From: Euphorbia lathyris
Taxonomy: Eukaryota; Streptophyta; Magnoliopsida; Malpighiales; Euphorbiaceae
DNA: 64,000 bases
Reading direction: 5' to 3'
Assembly: GCF_963576675.1 (NCBI RefSeq)
Contig: NC_088911.1
Coordinates: 134,171,929-134,235,928, forward strand
The notes under the pieces are model-generated. The model worked only from the letters and a program-made list of their open reading frames with translations, did no database searches and was not told the origin of the DNA. Made by a program: the position numbers and the translations under genes. This document shows positions 22,821 to 34,439 of the stretch, piece after piece. The stretch's first letter is position 1. Each line of letters begins with the position of its first letter.

Positions 22821-24158
22821 TGTTGGTCCCTTGTAGGGTTGTAAGTATAGTTCCAAGGGGGGGTTAGGAACTATTTAAACTTTTTCGCAATTAGGGCAGA
22901 CTTCTTTTTCTAAGGAAAAAGGTTTTAACAGCGGCGCTGAGTAAACAGCAAGATACTGGCTTAGTCAACTGGTGACTAGGTCAGTTTCTTATCTTGAGTC
23001 AGGAGATAGCACTTAGAGTCTATTCTTGAGCTCAGACGTTCAGCGCGCACAACTCAACTTGACCTTCTTTACTTGGTCAGTTTTTGGTTATTTTAAGCAA
23101 GCAATATATATAAGGAGTTAAGGTAAGAAATACTTCACTCAGCAGATTTATCCAGGTTCGGCTTCTTCTAAGCCTACGTCCTGTCCCTGGAACACGTTCT
23201 GAGATTTCGAATCCTCTACTGAGCTCTTTAAAGGTAGAGCCTCAAACCTTTTACAATATCAGCAACTGAGTATGACAAGAGTACCTTCCTCTATACCTCT
23301 ACTCAATCCTAATCTCTCGCTGAGTACTTAAAACCGAGTACTCAGCCTCTCCTTTTTATCTCTAGAAATGATAAGTGTTTTGTCCTATACAAAGATTTGC
23401 TAAGACACTTTAGACGATTGAAACAATCACTCTAGACTTTTACACAGATATAAGAATTGTAGTGTAAGATTTTGCTTTGCTTCTTTGCTTGCAGAACTTG
23501 TAGAAATTTGGTCAGCGTAACTGCTTGATAAAGTTCTGTGTTGAGTGAAGCTTCTGATGGCACTATTTATAGAGACGTCTGGGCATCTGTCATTTCGAAT
23601 TTTGAAATAACCGTTGGAGGGAAACGGCTACATGTCGTTGTCATCCTGACTTGCTCAGAGCTCTCGGCCAATCAGAATTGTGTATCTTCTGTCCTCGGTC
23701 AGCTCAGCAGACTGTCTCTCCTTTTATGGTAAAGTCAACTGGACAGCATACTGTGTCGTCTGAACTTTGCCCAAAAGGGAAATACTTTGTCTGGAAGTTT
23801 TGCTTTTCCAGCTGCTGTCTTGTACGCTTTGTCGAGACTACTCAGCATCTTCATCTTGAAGTTGTTCTCGAAGGTCTTCTAGATCCTTCCGTTTGCTGAG
23901 TTGCGTTTTGCTCAAAACGGCAACGTCTTGACATACGCGGGCCAAGTTGTACTGAGTTGTTTTGACTTGGGCCTTGACTTCCGTATTGTGCTTGGGCCTT
24001 TTAATCCTTATGTCTTATAACAGTTTTAACTCAACATTGAACAAACACATTAGTAGAATAAATCAAAGCATTTAAACTTAGTGTGTTTAGAATATGTATT
24101 TTAAATTATACTTAAACAATTTTGTCAAATCAAAATTATGTGGAAAGGTGTTTCAACA
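22821..24158 (-). repeat. 5' LTR of SIRE-like Copia
   Basis: 1,338 bp. TATA box on the minus strand at 23563-23572 (CTATAAATAG) is the likely element promoter. About 20 substitutions from the left LTR by eye. Confidence 0.9.
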
Positions 24159-24436
24159 ATATTAACTCTGTTTTTTGTTCCTTACTTTTGACAGTGGGTT
24201 AGTCGATTAGCTGGCTAGGGTGAAACTGTGTTGGATCATATGAGTCATCTGGACGAGGATGCTGCGATTGTATATAGGCAGTCGTTAGAGCAGATTATGG
24301 GTGCTTGGCATTTGGCCAAGTGGGTTATGACTGTATTTCGAAGTATTTTAGTACTATTATGACTGAATTTGGTATTTTGATATTATCGTTTTTTTGTGGT
24401 ACCCTTTGTTATTATTGCAAATTTAAGAATACATTA

Positions 24437-24552
24437 CCAGGACATAAACTGAAAAAATACATGACAACGACATAAACTGAAAAAATACATTACAACGACA
24501 TAAACTGAAAAAATACATTACAACGACATAAACGGAAAAAAATACATAGGTC
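24437..24552. repeat. Short tandem repeat, ~28-bp unit x4
   Basis: GACATAAACTGAAAAAATACAT plus a short spacer repeats four times with small changes, just beyond the end of the PMD gene and the C-terminal end of the unknown minus-strand ORF. Confidence 0.7.
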
Positions 24553-24554
24553 AC

Positions 24555-25712
24555 TATCTTCTTCGTACTCGTCAATGTTTGGTGAAGATGTCGCTGGTAC
24601 ACCTGACTGTATTGCAAGTAGACCTGTCCACGGGCCCGGGTACCCGCCCAGGCCCGTGTCCCTTGGACCGGACTTGGACAATAAAAATTGTTCATCGGCC
24701 CAGGCCCGCCAAAGCCCGTCTATTTTTTGGGCGGGCTTGGGATTAATAAAAATAACACGGGCCGGGCCGGCCCGACCCGCTTATTAATATTAATTAATAA
24801 ATATTTATTTATATATTAAATATTTATTTTTAAGTATAATATTTATTTTTTTATAATTAACAATTATATATATATATTTAGGTGGGCTTATATGGGTTGG
24901 GTTCGGGATTTGATTTTTAAGCCCGAGCCCGCCTAAATTAATTGTGGGCTGGGCTGGGCTTGGGCTGAGCATTTTTACTTAAAAACCCGACTGGTCCGGC
25001 CCGAGCCCGGCCCATGGACAGGTCTAATTGCAAGGTATATCTCTTTCTCCTCTGCAATATTCGTCTCATATTCCACAGGAAAAATGTTCCATGGAGCATT
25101 TCCTCTATTTCTTGGCCAAGCTCGTCCTGGAAGGTAATTGTTCTTTGAAGCGCTGATACTCTGTAGTACTCGAACCTCTAATTTATAGCGATCCCAATTT
25201 TGCACGATCGAGTAAGGATAAGTTCGATGAACCTCATGAGAAATTTCAGACTCTGTCCATCTTAAAAAGATGATGGAGTTGAAATTTTTTCTAGGGATAA
25301 TTCCCCTCTGATTATCACGCAGTAGTCTGGCGAACATAGCTTTCCAGTCATCAATAGGCATAAACCACTTCAGAAATGTTTGAATATGACTAGGAATATT
25401 TCCTTCATTCAAACTGTTCAACCATTCCTCTAGAGCAAATTCAAAAGGCATGTAATACATATAACATAAGAACCATAGCATGTGTAGTGAGTATATTGGA
25501 AACTCACCAGCAGACGGAAGCTTGAAGCAAAACATAAATGGAGTTTCAGGATGGAACATTGCTGGACTCACAAATGTCTCTCCATATACACGGATTGCAT
25601 AGTATTGGTAATCAAGCATCTTCGCCGTGCAATCAGACTTACTCAAAGTTGACACTATGCTTTTCTCGGGAGGAAAATTAGGGAACACATTGGTAAAATC
25701 AGATGAAGCCAT
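24555..25712 (-). pseudogene. Unrecognised ORF of the MULE, C-terminus split by a hAT MITE
   Basis: The ATG at 25712 opens a protein of about 225 residues before the MITE border at 25026 (245 codons open including MITE sequence). It starts MASSDFTNVFPNFPPEKS. The middle is aromatic-rich (LHMLWFLCYMYYMPFEFALEEWL, FLKWFMPIDDWKAMFARLL) and a later part reads FLRWTESEISHEVHRTYPYS. Beyond the MITE, after one TSD copy, the frame continues as IQSGVPATSSPNIDEYEEDSDL, so the insertion broke a longer protein. A TATAAAAT box lies upstream on the minus strand near 25785-25792. I do not recognise the family. It lies downstream of the OTU ORF in the same direction, inside the MULE. Confidence 0.5.
24619..25026. 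mobile_element. hAT-like MITE, perfect 8-bp TSD ATTGCAAG
   Basis: A 408-bp element with 18-bp inverted ends TAGACCTGTCCA[C/T]GGGCC and identical flanks ATTGCAAG (24611-24618 and 25027-25034). Subterminal CCCGGCCC/GGGCCGGG blocks on both sides. It interrupts the C-terminal coding part of the minus-strand ORF. Confidence 0.9.
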
Positions 25713-25796
25713 TGATAGTTGAGAGTTTTCGTTGAAATGAATTTAAAGAGTAAATGTGGATAACTGAAGTAGAAAAATTGTTTAATTTTATAGATG

Positions 25797-25876
25797 GAAA
25801 ATATAGCCGTTTGAATATATCCGTTTGAATATAGCCGTTGGAATATAGCCGTTGGAATATATCCTGTTCGAATATA
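25797..25876. repeat. 17-bp tandem repeat upstream of the unknown ORF
   Basis: About five copies of ATATAGCCGTTTGAAT with small changes (GTTGG for GTTTG). It lies between the minisatellite and the TATA box of the minus-strand ORF, so it could be promoter-proximal. Confidence 0.65.
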
Positions 25877-25907
25877 TTCCTTGGATTACAACCTGACAAA
25901 ATTCTTT

Positions 25908-27090
25908 ACAATTCATCACAATTGACCTGTAACATTACAGAACCACACAGAATTAATCACAATTCACATGTAACATTACAGAACCACACAGAATTCATCA
26001 CAATTGACCTGCAACATTACAGAACCACACAGAATTAATCAGAATTGACCTGTAACATACAGAACCACACAAAATTAATCAGAATTGACCTGTAACATTA
26101 CAAAACAACACAGAACCACACAGAATTCATCACAATTGACCTGTAACATTACAGAACCATACAGAATCACACAGAATTAATCAGAGATGACCTGTAACAT
26201 TACAGAACAACACAGAATTCATCACAATTGACCTGTAACATTACAGAACCACACAGAATTAATCAGAATTGACCTGTGACATTATAGAACCACACAAAAT
26301 TCATCACAATTGACATGTAACATTACAGAACAACACAGAATTAATTAGAATTGACCTGTAACATTACAAAACCACACAGAATTCATCACAATTGACCTGT
26401 AACATTACAGAACCACACAGAATTCATCACAATTGACCTGTAACATTACAGAACAACACAGAATTAATCAGAATTGACCTGTAACATTACAGAACCATAC
26501 AGAATTCATCACAATTGACCTGTAACATTACAGAACCACACAGAATTAATCAGAATTGACCTGTAACATTACAAAACCACACAGAATTAATCAGAATTGA
26601 CCTGTAACATTACAGAACAACACAGAACCACACAAAATTCATCACAATTGACATGTAACATTACAGAACCATACAGAACCACACAGAATTAATCAGAGAT
26701 GACCTGTAACATTATAGAACAACACAGAATTCATCACAATTGACCTGTAACATTACAGAACCACACAGAATTAATCAAAATTGACCTGTAACATTACAGA
26801 ACCACACAGAATTAATCAAAATTGACCTGTAACATTACAGACCAACACAGAACCACACAGAATTCATCACAATTGACCTGTAACATTACAGAACCATACA
26901 GAACCACACAGAATTAATCAGAATTGACCTGTAACATTATAGAACAACACAGAATTAATCAGAATTGACCTGTAATATTACAGAACCACACAGAATTAAT
27001 CACAATTCACCTGTAACATTACAGAACCATACAAAACCACACAGAATTCATCACAATTCACCTGTAACATTACAGAACCATACAATATCA
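25908..27090. repeat. 41-bp minisatellite inside the MULE
   Basis: About 27 head-to-tail copies of a unit with the core GACCTGTAACATTACAGAAC, followed by CACACAGAATT. Two sub-types alternate irregularly: one continues CATCACAATT, the other AATCAGAATT. Some units carry an extra CATACAGAAC or AACACAGAAC segment. It fills the gap between the OTU stop codon and the promoter of the unknown ORF. No other copy in the window. Confidence 0.9.
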
Positions 27091-27094
27091 AATA

Positions 27095-27730
27095 CTAATA
27101 TCCCCTAAGTTTGGCCAATCTGGTCCACTGTGCCACCCTATCCTGATAGAAGCGCTCCCATCCTACAACGCTTTGACCTCGTTGTAGAAACCACCAGTGT
27201 ATTATAGGGGGCACCGGAAAGTTAGGCGATAAATTTAAACGTATGTAGTGATGGTAGTGATTCCCTAAATGAGCTATACAAATCTCACGTGATGGTCTTG
27301 TAGCAGTGGATGCGGCATACAATGGTAAGATAGTACCACACAACGCTAATGTGTCCCCACCCGAGAAGCCAAATAACATGATAGCAGCATTGTACATTGT
27401 AGCAACCGGCCACAAGTCATCCCAAACGAGCATCCAATAATCCGGCGTACAACCTGCACCGTCCCAACTTACCCTACGAAGAGCTGCATCAACAGTATCA
27501 ACAAACACTCTTTGATACAGACAACGGTTAGTAATTACTTCATTTCGAATGTGATGCCTAACTGTCTGCCACGCTTCTTCGTCACAAAAAATGTAAGTTG
27601 CTACCGTACGGAAACCACAATTTCCATCACCTACAACGTCGTAGTATGATTCGACATATGGTTTAATTATGCCAACTATTTTATCGGAATGTACGAAGTC
27701 AGAACCATAATACGTTTTTTCCATCTGCAT
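27095..27730 (-). CDS. OTU-family cysteine protease ORF of the MULE, 211 aa
   Basis: OTU proteases cleave ubiquitin or ubiquitin-like chains. The catalytic pattern is visible: GDGNCGFR with Asp35 and Cys38, then LGNHYHHY near residues 155-162 supplying the His. The N-terminus MEKTYYGSDFVHSDKIVG precedes the domain, and the C-terminus is a Trp/Arg-rich tail. It lies 77 bp past the transposase exon-3 donor (27808) on the same strand. Simple GT-AG splicing from that donor to the AG at the start of this ORF gives another frame, which stops after nine codons. It is therefore either a separate gene with its own ATG (27730 or 27724) or the frameshifted C-terminal part of a transposase-OTU fusion. 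No internal stop. Confidence 0.75.
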   Translation of the reverse strand: MQMEKTYYGSDFVHSDKIVGIIKPYVESYYDVVGDGNCGFRTVATYIFCDEEAWQTVRHHIRNEVITNRCLYQRVFVDTVDAALRRVSWDGAGCTPDYWMLVWDDLWPVATMYNAAIMLFGFSGGDTLALCGTILPLYAASTATRPSREICIAHLGNHYHHYIRLNLSPNFPVPPIIHWWFLQRGQSVVGWERFYQDRVAQWTRLAKLRGY

Positions 27731-27807
27731 TCATGTATATTAGTGTAAATGAACTCTATATTGCAAAACATTTATAAAAAAAGTTAGGTTTATCAGATAA
27801 ACATTAC

Positions 27808-30241
27808 CTGATGAGGCACCATTATGTATCGAGGATGACGAGCTAATTCTGCCACTTCTACCACGACTCCTAGATGAACTAGTAGAACGAGCCCGTCCAC
27901 GACGAGTTTCATTGTATTCCCAAGAACTCGGCATACGTTTTGTGGATTTGCTCACCTTAGGTCGCCCTCGCACGTGAATTTTGACATCGGGTTCGGTGTA
28001 CTGAGCTTGATCAGGGTGTAGTTGATCATGGATAAACATTGAAATATTACGCATTAAGGATGGGTCGCCTTTAGAGACCTGGTCCACTAAGGACTGAAAA
28101 TATCGCTGCTCCTCGTTCAGATCATTACGCCCGTCATTTTCATCAGTGTGACCATGATTGATTAAAAGTGTTCTCCAAAACACATGAACACTCTCAGTAC
28201 TGATCATTTGTTCTAGATCACAAGCTCGTTTCAGCTCGCATGCACATGGTATCTGATGCGATGTTCTCAATACACAACCGCAACGCACATACACTTCATG
28301 GCTCAACCCTCTCATGCGCTCTAACTCTTCATTCAGCAACTGCAGACAGTAGTGAGAGACTTTGAATACAAGTTGGCTTAATGGGCGTCCGGCGAAAGTG
28401 ACTGCTTGACGAAGCCGGGATTGCTCAAGCATGTACCTGATACGAAGACAAAATTATTATTAGTTAGTGAAATGATACAACCATAAATGCAAATTCCTAA
28501 ATTGCAGTAGAAGAAATTGTAAATACCTTATATTGGTTGCTTGTGATTCAATCTGCTTGTGAACCTTCTGCCATACCGTGTCAAGGGAGCCAGTTGCCAT
28601 ATTGAGCCATTGCTTTAGACTAGCATGTTCGCTCTCCACTCGACAAGTAGTTGTGTTGCCAAAATGTAGGAACTCCTTTGTCCAAGCAACAACAAACTTC
28701 TCCTTATGCACCAACCACGTCTCCTCAACATACGAGATAACTCCTTTGTACCTGCTCATCTTATCCTTCATCATCATAAGATTGGTCTCGTACTCCTCAA
28801 TGGTTAATGATTATAATATTGTTCTCCATCTGCCATTCTTGAATTTAGAGGCAAGGCCTTTATCTCCCATGATTCTATACACACGATCTTCCACATCCTT
28901 ATTTATATGCCAAGTGCATAGCAAGTGCGCTGCTTGTGGAAAAACTTCTTGGATCGGCTTTAATAACCCAAGCTCCCTGTCACTAACAACAACGATCGGG
29001 TTAAGATCATCCCCAATCAAAATCTTCAGCCTTTGCAAAATCCAACGATAGCTCCCTTCGGTCTCGTCTTTAACAATAGCATACGCTATCTTGAAGTTAT
29101 TATTGCATGGCGTCATCCCCACAATCTCAACAAACGGCATTTTGTACTTGTTTGTTTTGTACGTTGAATCAATGCCGATGTACCAGTGGTAAGTCCTGAA
29201 CATATCAACTGACTCTGGATGTGCCATGAACACATGCGTTATCACACCTGAATCAGCCTGTGTGTAATTGACATATTTGTTCTCCACAGCAATATGGTAG
29301 AATTGACTAGCCAGGTCTCTACCTTCAAACCCGTCCCTCCTCATTTTGTCCCTGTAATTATATATGTGTTTAATTACTGAGTTGTCCTCTGGGTGTTTTT
29401 CTTTAAGTGCTGCTAAAATAGCACAAGGCTTTGCTTGAGCTGAAGTCATATCACGCACAATTTGTTTAGATGCGATACTGAGTCCGCTCATTTGCCGACT
29501 TCCCTCTGGATACATACGCATTGTATGGTTATGCATTCCAGCTAACCCAGCCTTAGCCTGTATCCCCCATCCAGAAAGGTCTGCATGTTGATAGGCTTTA
29601 ATCTGAAATTTACAGCGACACGCTTTAGTTTTACTTTTCCTAATTGCAGGATATTCATCAATTTTCACAACACCTCTATATCGTTCACCCCGTGAACATC
29701 GCAACAGCTTCTGTTTTCCCCCATGTTTGTGCGAAGATATTACAATCTCAAACCCATTCTGAATAGCTATCTTTTTTGCCCAATCAATAGCATCCTGACT
29801 TGAGGGGAAAACGGTATCCGTTATGAAACGCGAACTATAATCAATGTTATCGGGGTTCCAATCTTCTATCGGTACCTGAATATATGAAAAATTGACATTA
29901 AAATTAAAAAAAATACTTCGGGGCTATTTCTCCCGTGCAAAAATAGTTCGGGGCAATTTCTGCCCATTTTTACCTAAACGGGCAGGCTGCCCGTTTCACC
30001 ATAGGTGGAAACGGGCAGCGCGTACTGCCCGTTCCATGGGTGGAGCGGGTGGCACATACCACCCGTTCCGTAGGCCGAACGGGTAGTTCATCCGTTCGGC
30101 CTAGGGAACAGGTGGTATGCGCCACCCGCCCAGGCAAAAACCAAAAAAAAAAAAAAATCGAAAATACCTAAATAACGTTTTTAATAATCGTAATATTACC
30201 TCGTGTTCGAACTCATTATCTTCGGGAATGCTTTGATCCAT
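27808..30241 (-). pseudogene. MULE transposase (MURA/FAR1 type) with SWIM finger, one in-frame stop
   Basis: Exons: 30200-30241 (14 codons), 28527-29875, 27808-28436, all GT-AG and in frame. A FAR1-like zinc-binding N-terminus (CSRG, CRCKF, HNH) lies at ~73-131. The MULE DDE core follows: YIGIDSTYKTNKYK (Asp ~250), VVVSDRELG (Asp ~313), CTWHINKD (C/H motif) and a late Glu in VESEHASLK. A SWIM finger in exon 3 reads CGCVLRTSHQIPCACEL, with the last His replaced by Cys as in many relatives. The C-terminus is Arg/Ser-rich and may be nuclear-targeting. It would bind the element ends and catalyse cut-and-paste. A TAA at 28811-28813 splits the core after RWRTIL, with homology continuing in frame, so this copy is probably dead. 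Confidence 0.85.
29925..30150 (-). repeat. GC-rich hairpin array in transposase intron 1
   Basis: Counterpart of 10598-10950 at the other end. 29976-29996 is a perfect 10-bp-arm palindrome around AAACGGGCAG. Then come ACGGGCAG/CTGCCCGT, GGGTGG/CCACCC and TAGGCCGAACGG/CCGTTCGGCCTA pairs. It ends GCCACCCGCCCAGGC, the same 15-mer as the left array, then a poly-A run. It lies within the first intron (29876-30199). Confidence 0.8.
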
Positions 30242-30319
30242 TTTTGTCAAATCCGGGATTTGTGCTCGGGAGAGAAAAGTAGAGAGAGTTTTTAAGGTTT
30301 TGGGAAAAAAAAAATAAGA

Positions 30320-30399
30320 AGGGCAATATGGTCAAAAGGGTGCGGTGAACCGGAATTTAGGGGCAAACCGGAATTTAGGGGCGGTATATAGCAATATCC
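30320..30399 (-). repeat. Right terminal repeat of the MULE
   Basis: Read from the right: GGATATTGCTATATACCGCCCC, two tandem copies of CCCCTAAATTCCGGTT, then TTTTGACCATATTGCCCTTCTT. The order matches the left end, with the tandem 18-mer as the main difference. Confidence 0.75.
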
Positions 30400-30409
30400 T
30401 TTTATTGTT

Positions 30410-30754
30410 GTGGCTATTAAGTTTAAAGTATTACTAATTATTGTTAAACTTTAATTTTTTACATTTTAGAGATTAACTTTTCCTAGTATATTTGTTTAAA
30501 AATAACCTTGTGAACATTTCAATTTCCACAAAGAAAAGGTGTAAATGTACTTTATTTTGTCATTTTAAGTAATAAAGGGTTAGTTACGCAATTTTTATAT
30601 TAAACTGAGGACGATTTATGCAATTAGACTCGAAAGGAAAAGAAAAACCCTAACCCTAACCACTATCATATACGCCACAGTATAAATCTGCCTCTCTCAT
30701 CCTATCGCAAAACCCTCTGGTTGCAGCAACTCTGCCTGGAAACGAACAGGAACA
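30410..30754 (+). promoter_or_regulatory. RPL19 promoter with telo-box and TATA box
   Basis: A telo-box AAACCCTAA at 30646-30654 runs into CCCTAAC. It is a common activator motif of plant ribosomal-protein genes. TATAAAT lies at 30681-30687, and a pyrimidine-rich leader CTGCCTCTCTCATCC follows. The MULE right TSD ends at 30409, so only about 345 bp separate it from the ATG. Confidence 0.75.
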
Positions 30755-32638
<1,884 letters not shown>

Positions 32639-34439
32639 GTGCAGACTTCGATAAACGCTGAAGGTTGATATCCAAGTAATACTGATATGTATGGTTTTCG
32701 TAGTAGATTTCTTTTCATTAAATCTATTTTGCTTTCATTTTTCTGGGAATGTTCTGTTTCTTTGAAGTACAGAATTTTGGAACCTGAGCTGTTAGTTTAT
32801 TTCTTACATGTTGAGTCATGTTTATTTTTGAAATGTAGTTGCCTAAACAATGATGCAAGTTACAGTTGAGTCATGAGCAGCAAATTAAACTTAATTTTGG
32901 TTTTGCGCTCTATTTACATCGCTGTCATAAAATTTTCACTTATTTTTGAAGTCTTGGAAGATTCCTTCTTGTTGCAGTCATGAATTCATGGAACTTGAAT
33001 TTGGTAGTACCTGTGGTGAGTTTTATTTTTTGGGTAAATAATTTCTTAGCATTTCTATCTAACACAATGTTTAGTACTCATATTTTAATAATACACAGTT
33101 TAGTCGTTAACTTTTGTCTATTCAATAGTTTAAGTCTTCAAATATTTGAATTGATAAATTGTTTACAATACGAGGACTAAACATTGTTAGGTAAAAATGT
33201 CGGGACTAATAAATTTTTTACCCTTATTTTGTTTAGGTATAAGTGTCAAATTTGTCCGTAGGGTTATTAGGAAAGATCAATTTTATCGTTGTCCTACAAA
33301 ATAGCCCAAGTTTGCTTCCGTGGGAGAAACTTTAGCTCGATTTTACCGTCTTCTAAGTAAATGCTGATAAAAATTAGCTATGGAATTTCTTGGAGAAGGG
33401 TAAAATTGAGGTGGGGTTTCTACTAATGGGGAAAAATTGTGCGGTTTTATATGATGAGGGTAAAATTGAATTTTCTCAATTACTTTAGAAGCAAAATTGA
33501 ATTGGAAATGACTTGAATTTTTTATGATTGTTAGTTCCGAGTCCATTATCGATTGACAACAAATACTTAAATTATACTAGTAATCAGGACGTGTTTGATT
33601 GTTAGGTTAATTTTCTACTCAACCATATCTACTTTCACGTGCTGGTTGGTTGTATTTCACTAATTATGAGCTAATCATGATTTATTTGTGTTGCTGAAGT
33701 TCTTTATTATTTGTTCAATTAAAGCATTGAGTCATCTGATCTTTTTCTATTTTTAATCATGTATAATAGCCATTGTAGATATTATTAATGGAGTTGTATT
33801 TTTTTTTTTGAAAGAAAAAGAACTTTATAAATTCAAATCTGAAGCAATAACATTGACTAGTTGGACAGGCCTACTCTACATCTATATATAGACATAGAAA
33901 GTCAATTTGTGAAACAATTTGTAAAAGTCAAATATATGGCTCATAGTTAAAACATGAGCTATCAAATTCTGTGGTAAAACTCAAGATATAACGGGTACAT
34001 GAAGGTGCATTCTCATACCCTCTCTATATCCGTCAGAGGTGAAAAAAAAGTACATATCTGGGTAATTTCATTAGGATCGGGTAAGTATTGAGTGTCCACG
34101 GGTAGAGTACTTGTTGTAGTTATAAGTGAAAAATAAGTGAGACACCGAACAAACTAAATGCATGATTTTGCAACCATATATTTTCTTTTTAGCTTCACAA
34201 TCCCTCAAAAAGACAAAAAGATTCGACACAAAATAAAAATAAGAACGGAGATAAGGGGTTGTGTGAGGTAGCCACAGAATAATCAGACCTAGTTCAGAAC
34301 CATTGTGCAATATCTTACAAGTCACATTTTTTACACAAAACATCAACATATTCAAGGAAGAATTTTTACACAAAACATCAACATATTCAAGGAAGAATTG
34401 AATCCCAACTTGCAAAGCAAAACTTCAAGGAAATGCTAT
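32639..34439. other. RPL19 3' region and intergenic spacer
   Basis: The first few hundred bases should hold the RPL19 3' UTR (A/T-rich, for instance ATTAAA at 32717). The rest is AT-rich, with a T-run at 33797 and no convincing gene or bounded repeat. Confidence 0.5.

Larger units (their letters stand above)
12973..24158 (-). mobile_element. SIRE/Maximus-like Copia, 11.2 kb, TSD ATATT
   Basis: Two 1,338-bp LTRs of equal length (about 98% identical by eye, no indels) and a perfect TSD ATATT (12968-12972 and 24159-24163). The element reads on the minus strand: tRNA-Met primer site beside the right LTR, gag, zinc knuckles, protease, integrase, RT, RNase H, then a third long ORF, then the purine tract beside the left LTR. 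Long LTRs and an extra ORF after pol are marks of the SIRE/Maximus lineage. Gag and pol carry several stops and an RT deletion, so it is defective. It sits in intron 4 of the MULE's PMD gene. Confidence 0.9.
10490..24362 (+). pseudogene. Plant mobile domain (PMD, MAIN-like) gene of the MULE, five exons
   Basis: Exons by GT-AG boundaries that keep frame: 10490-10534, 11068-11344, 11445-12400, 12489-12899, 24195-24362 (about 618 codons). Exon 1 is a short basic leader. Exon 2 is a polar, Arg/Ala-rich segment. Exon 3 holds the PMD signature (ALITEFVERWQPDTSSFHMPFGEMTI..., DVWEILRIPVDG), and exon 4 the C-terminal part (LRQLGHVQTIP, then HWYTRHSHP). Host relatives MAIN and MAIL1 of Arabidopsis act in genome stability and silencing of transposons, and PMDs also occur inside plant MULE and Gypsy elements. 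Exon 5 has an in-frame TAG at 24216-24218, so the last 49 residues would be lost. Intron 4 (12900-24194) is swollen by a Copia insertion. Confidence 0.75.
10368..30399. mobile_element. 20-kb Mutator-like element carrying PMD, FAR1-type transposase and OTU genes
   Basis: Both ends carry the same block in inverted orientation: CTATATACC, A/G, CCCC, then TTGACCATATTGCC and a T-rich run. The outer flanks are TTTTATTGGT (10358-10367) and TTTTATTGTT (30400-30409), a 10-bp TSD with one mismatch, as expected for Mutator-like elements. Inside, a PMD gene runs rightward from the left end, while a MURA/FAR1-type transposase, an OTU ORF and an unknown ORF run leftward, a convergent plan like maize MuDR. 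An 11.2-kb Copia and a 408-bp hAT MITE are later insertions, leaving about 8.4 kb of original element. Stops in the transposase and PMD genes suggest it is now immobile. Confidence 0.8.

Noticed and set aside
25908..27090. CRISPR-like array
   Set aside because: Units are head-to-tail with no constant-repeat/unique-spacer alternation, and the DNA is plant nuclear. It is a minisatellite.
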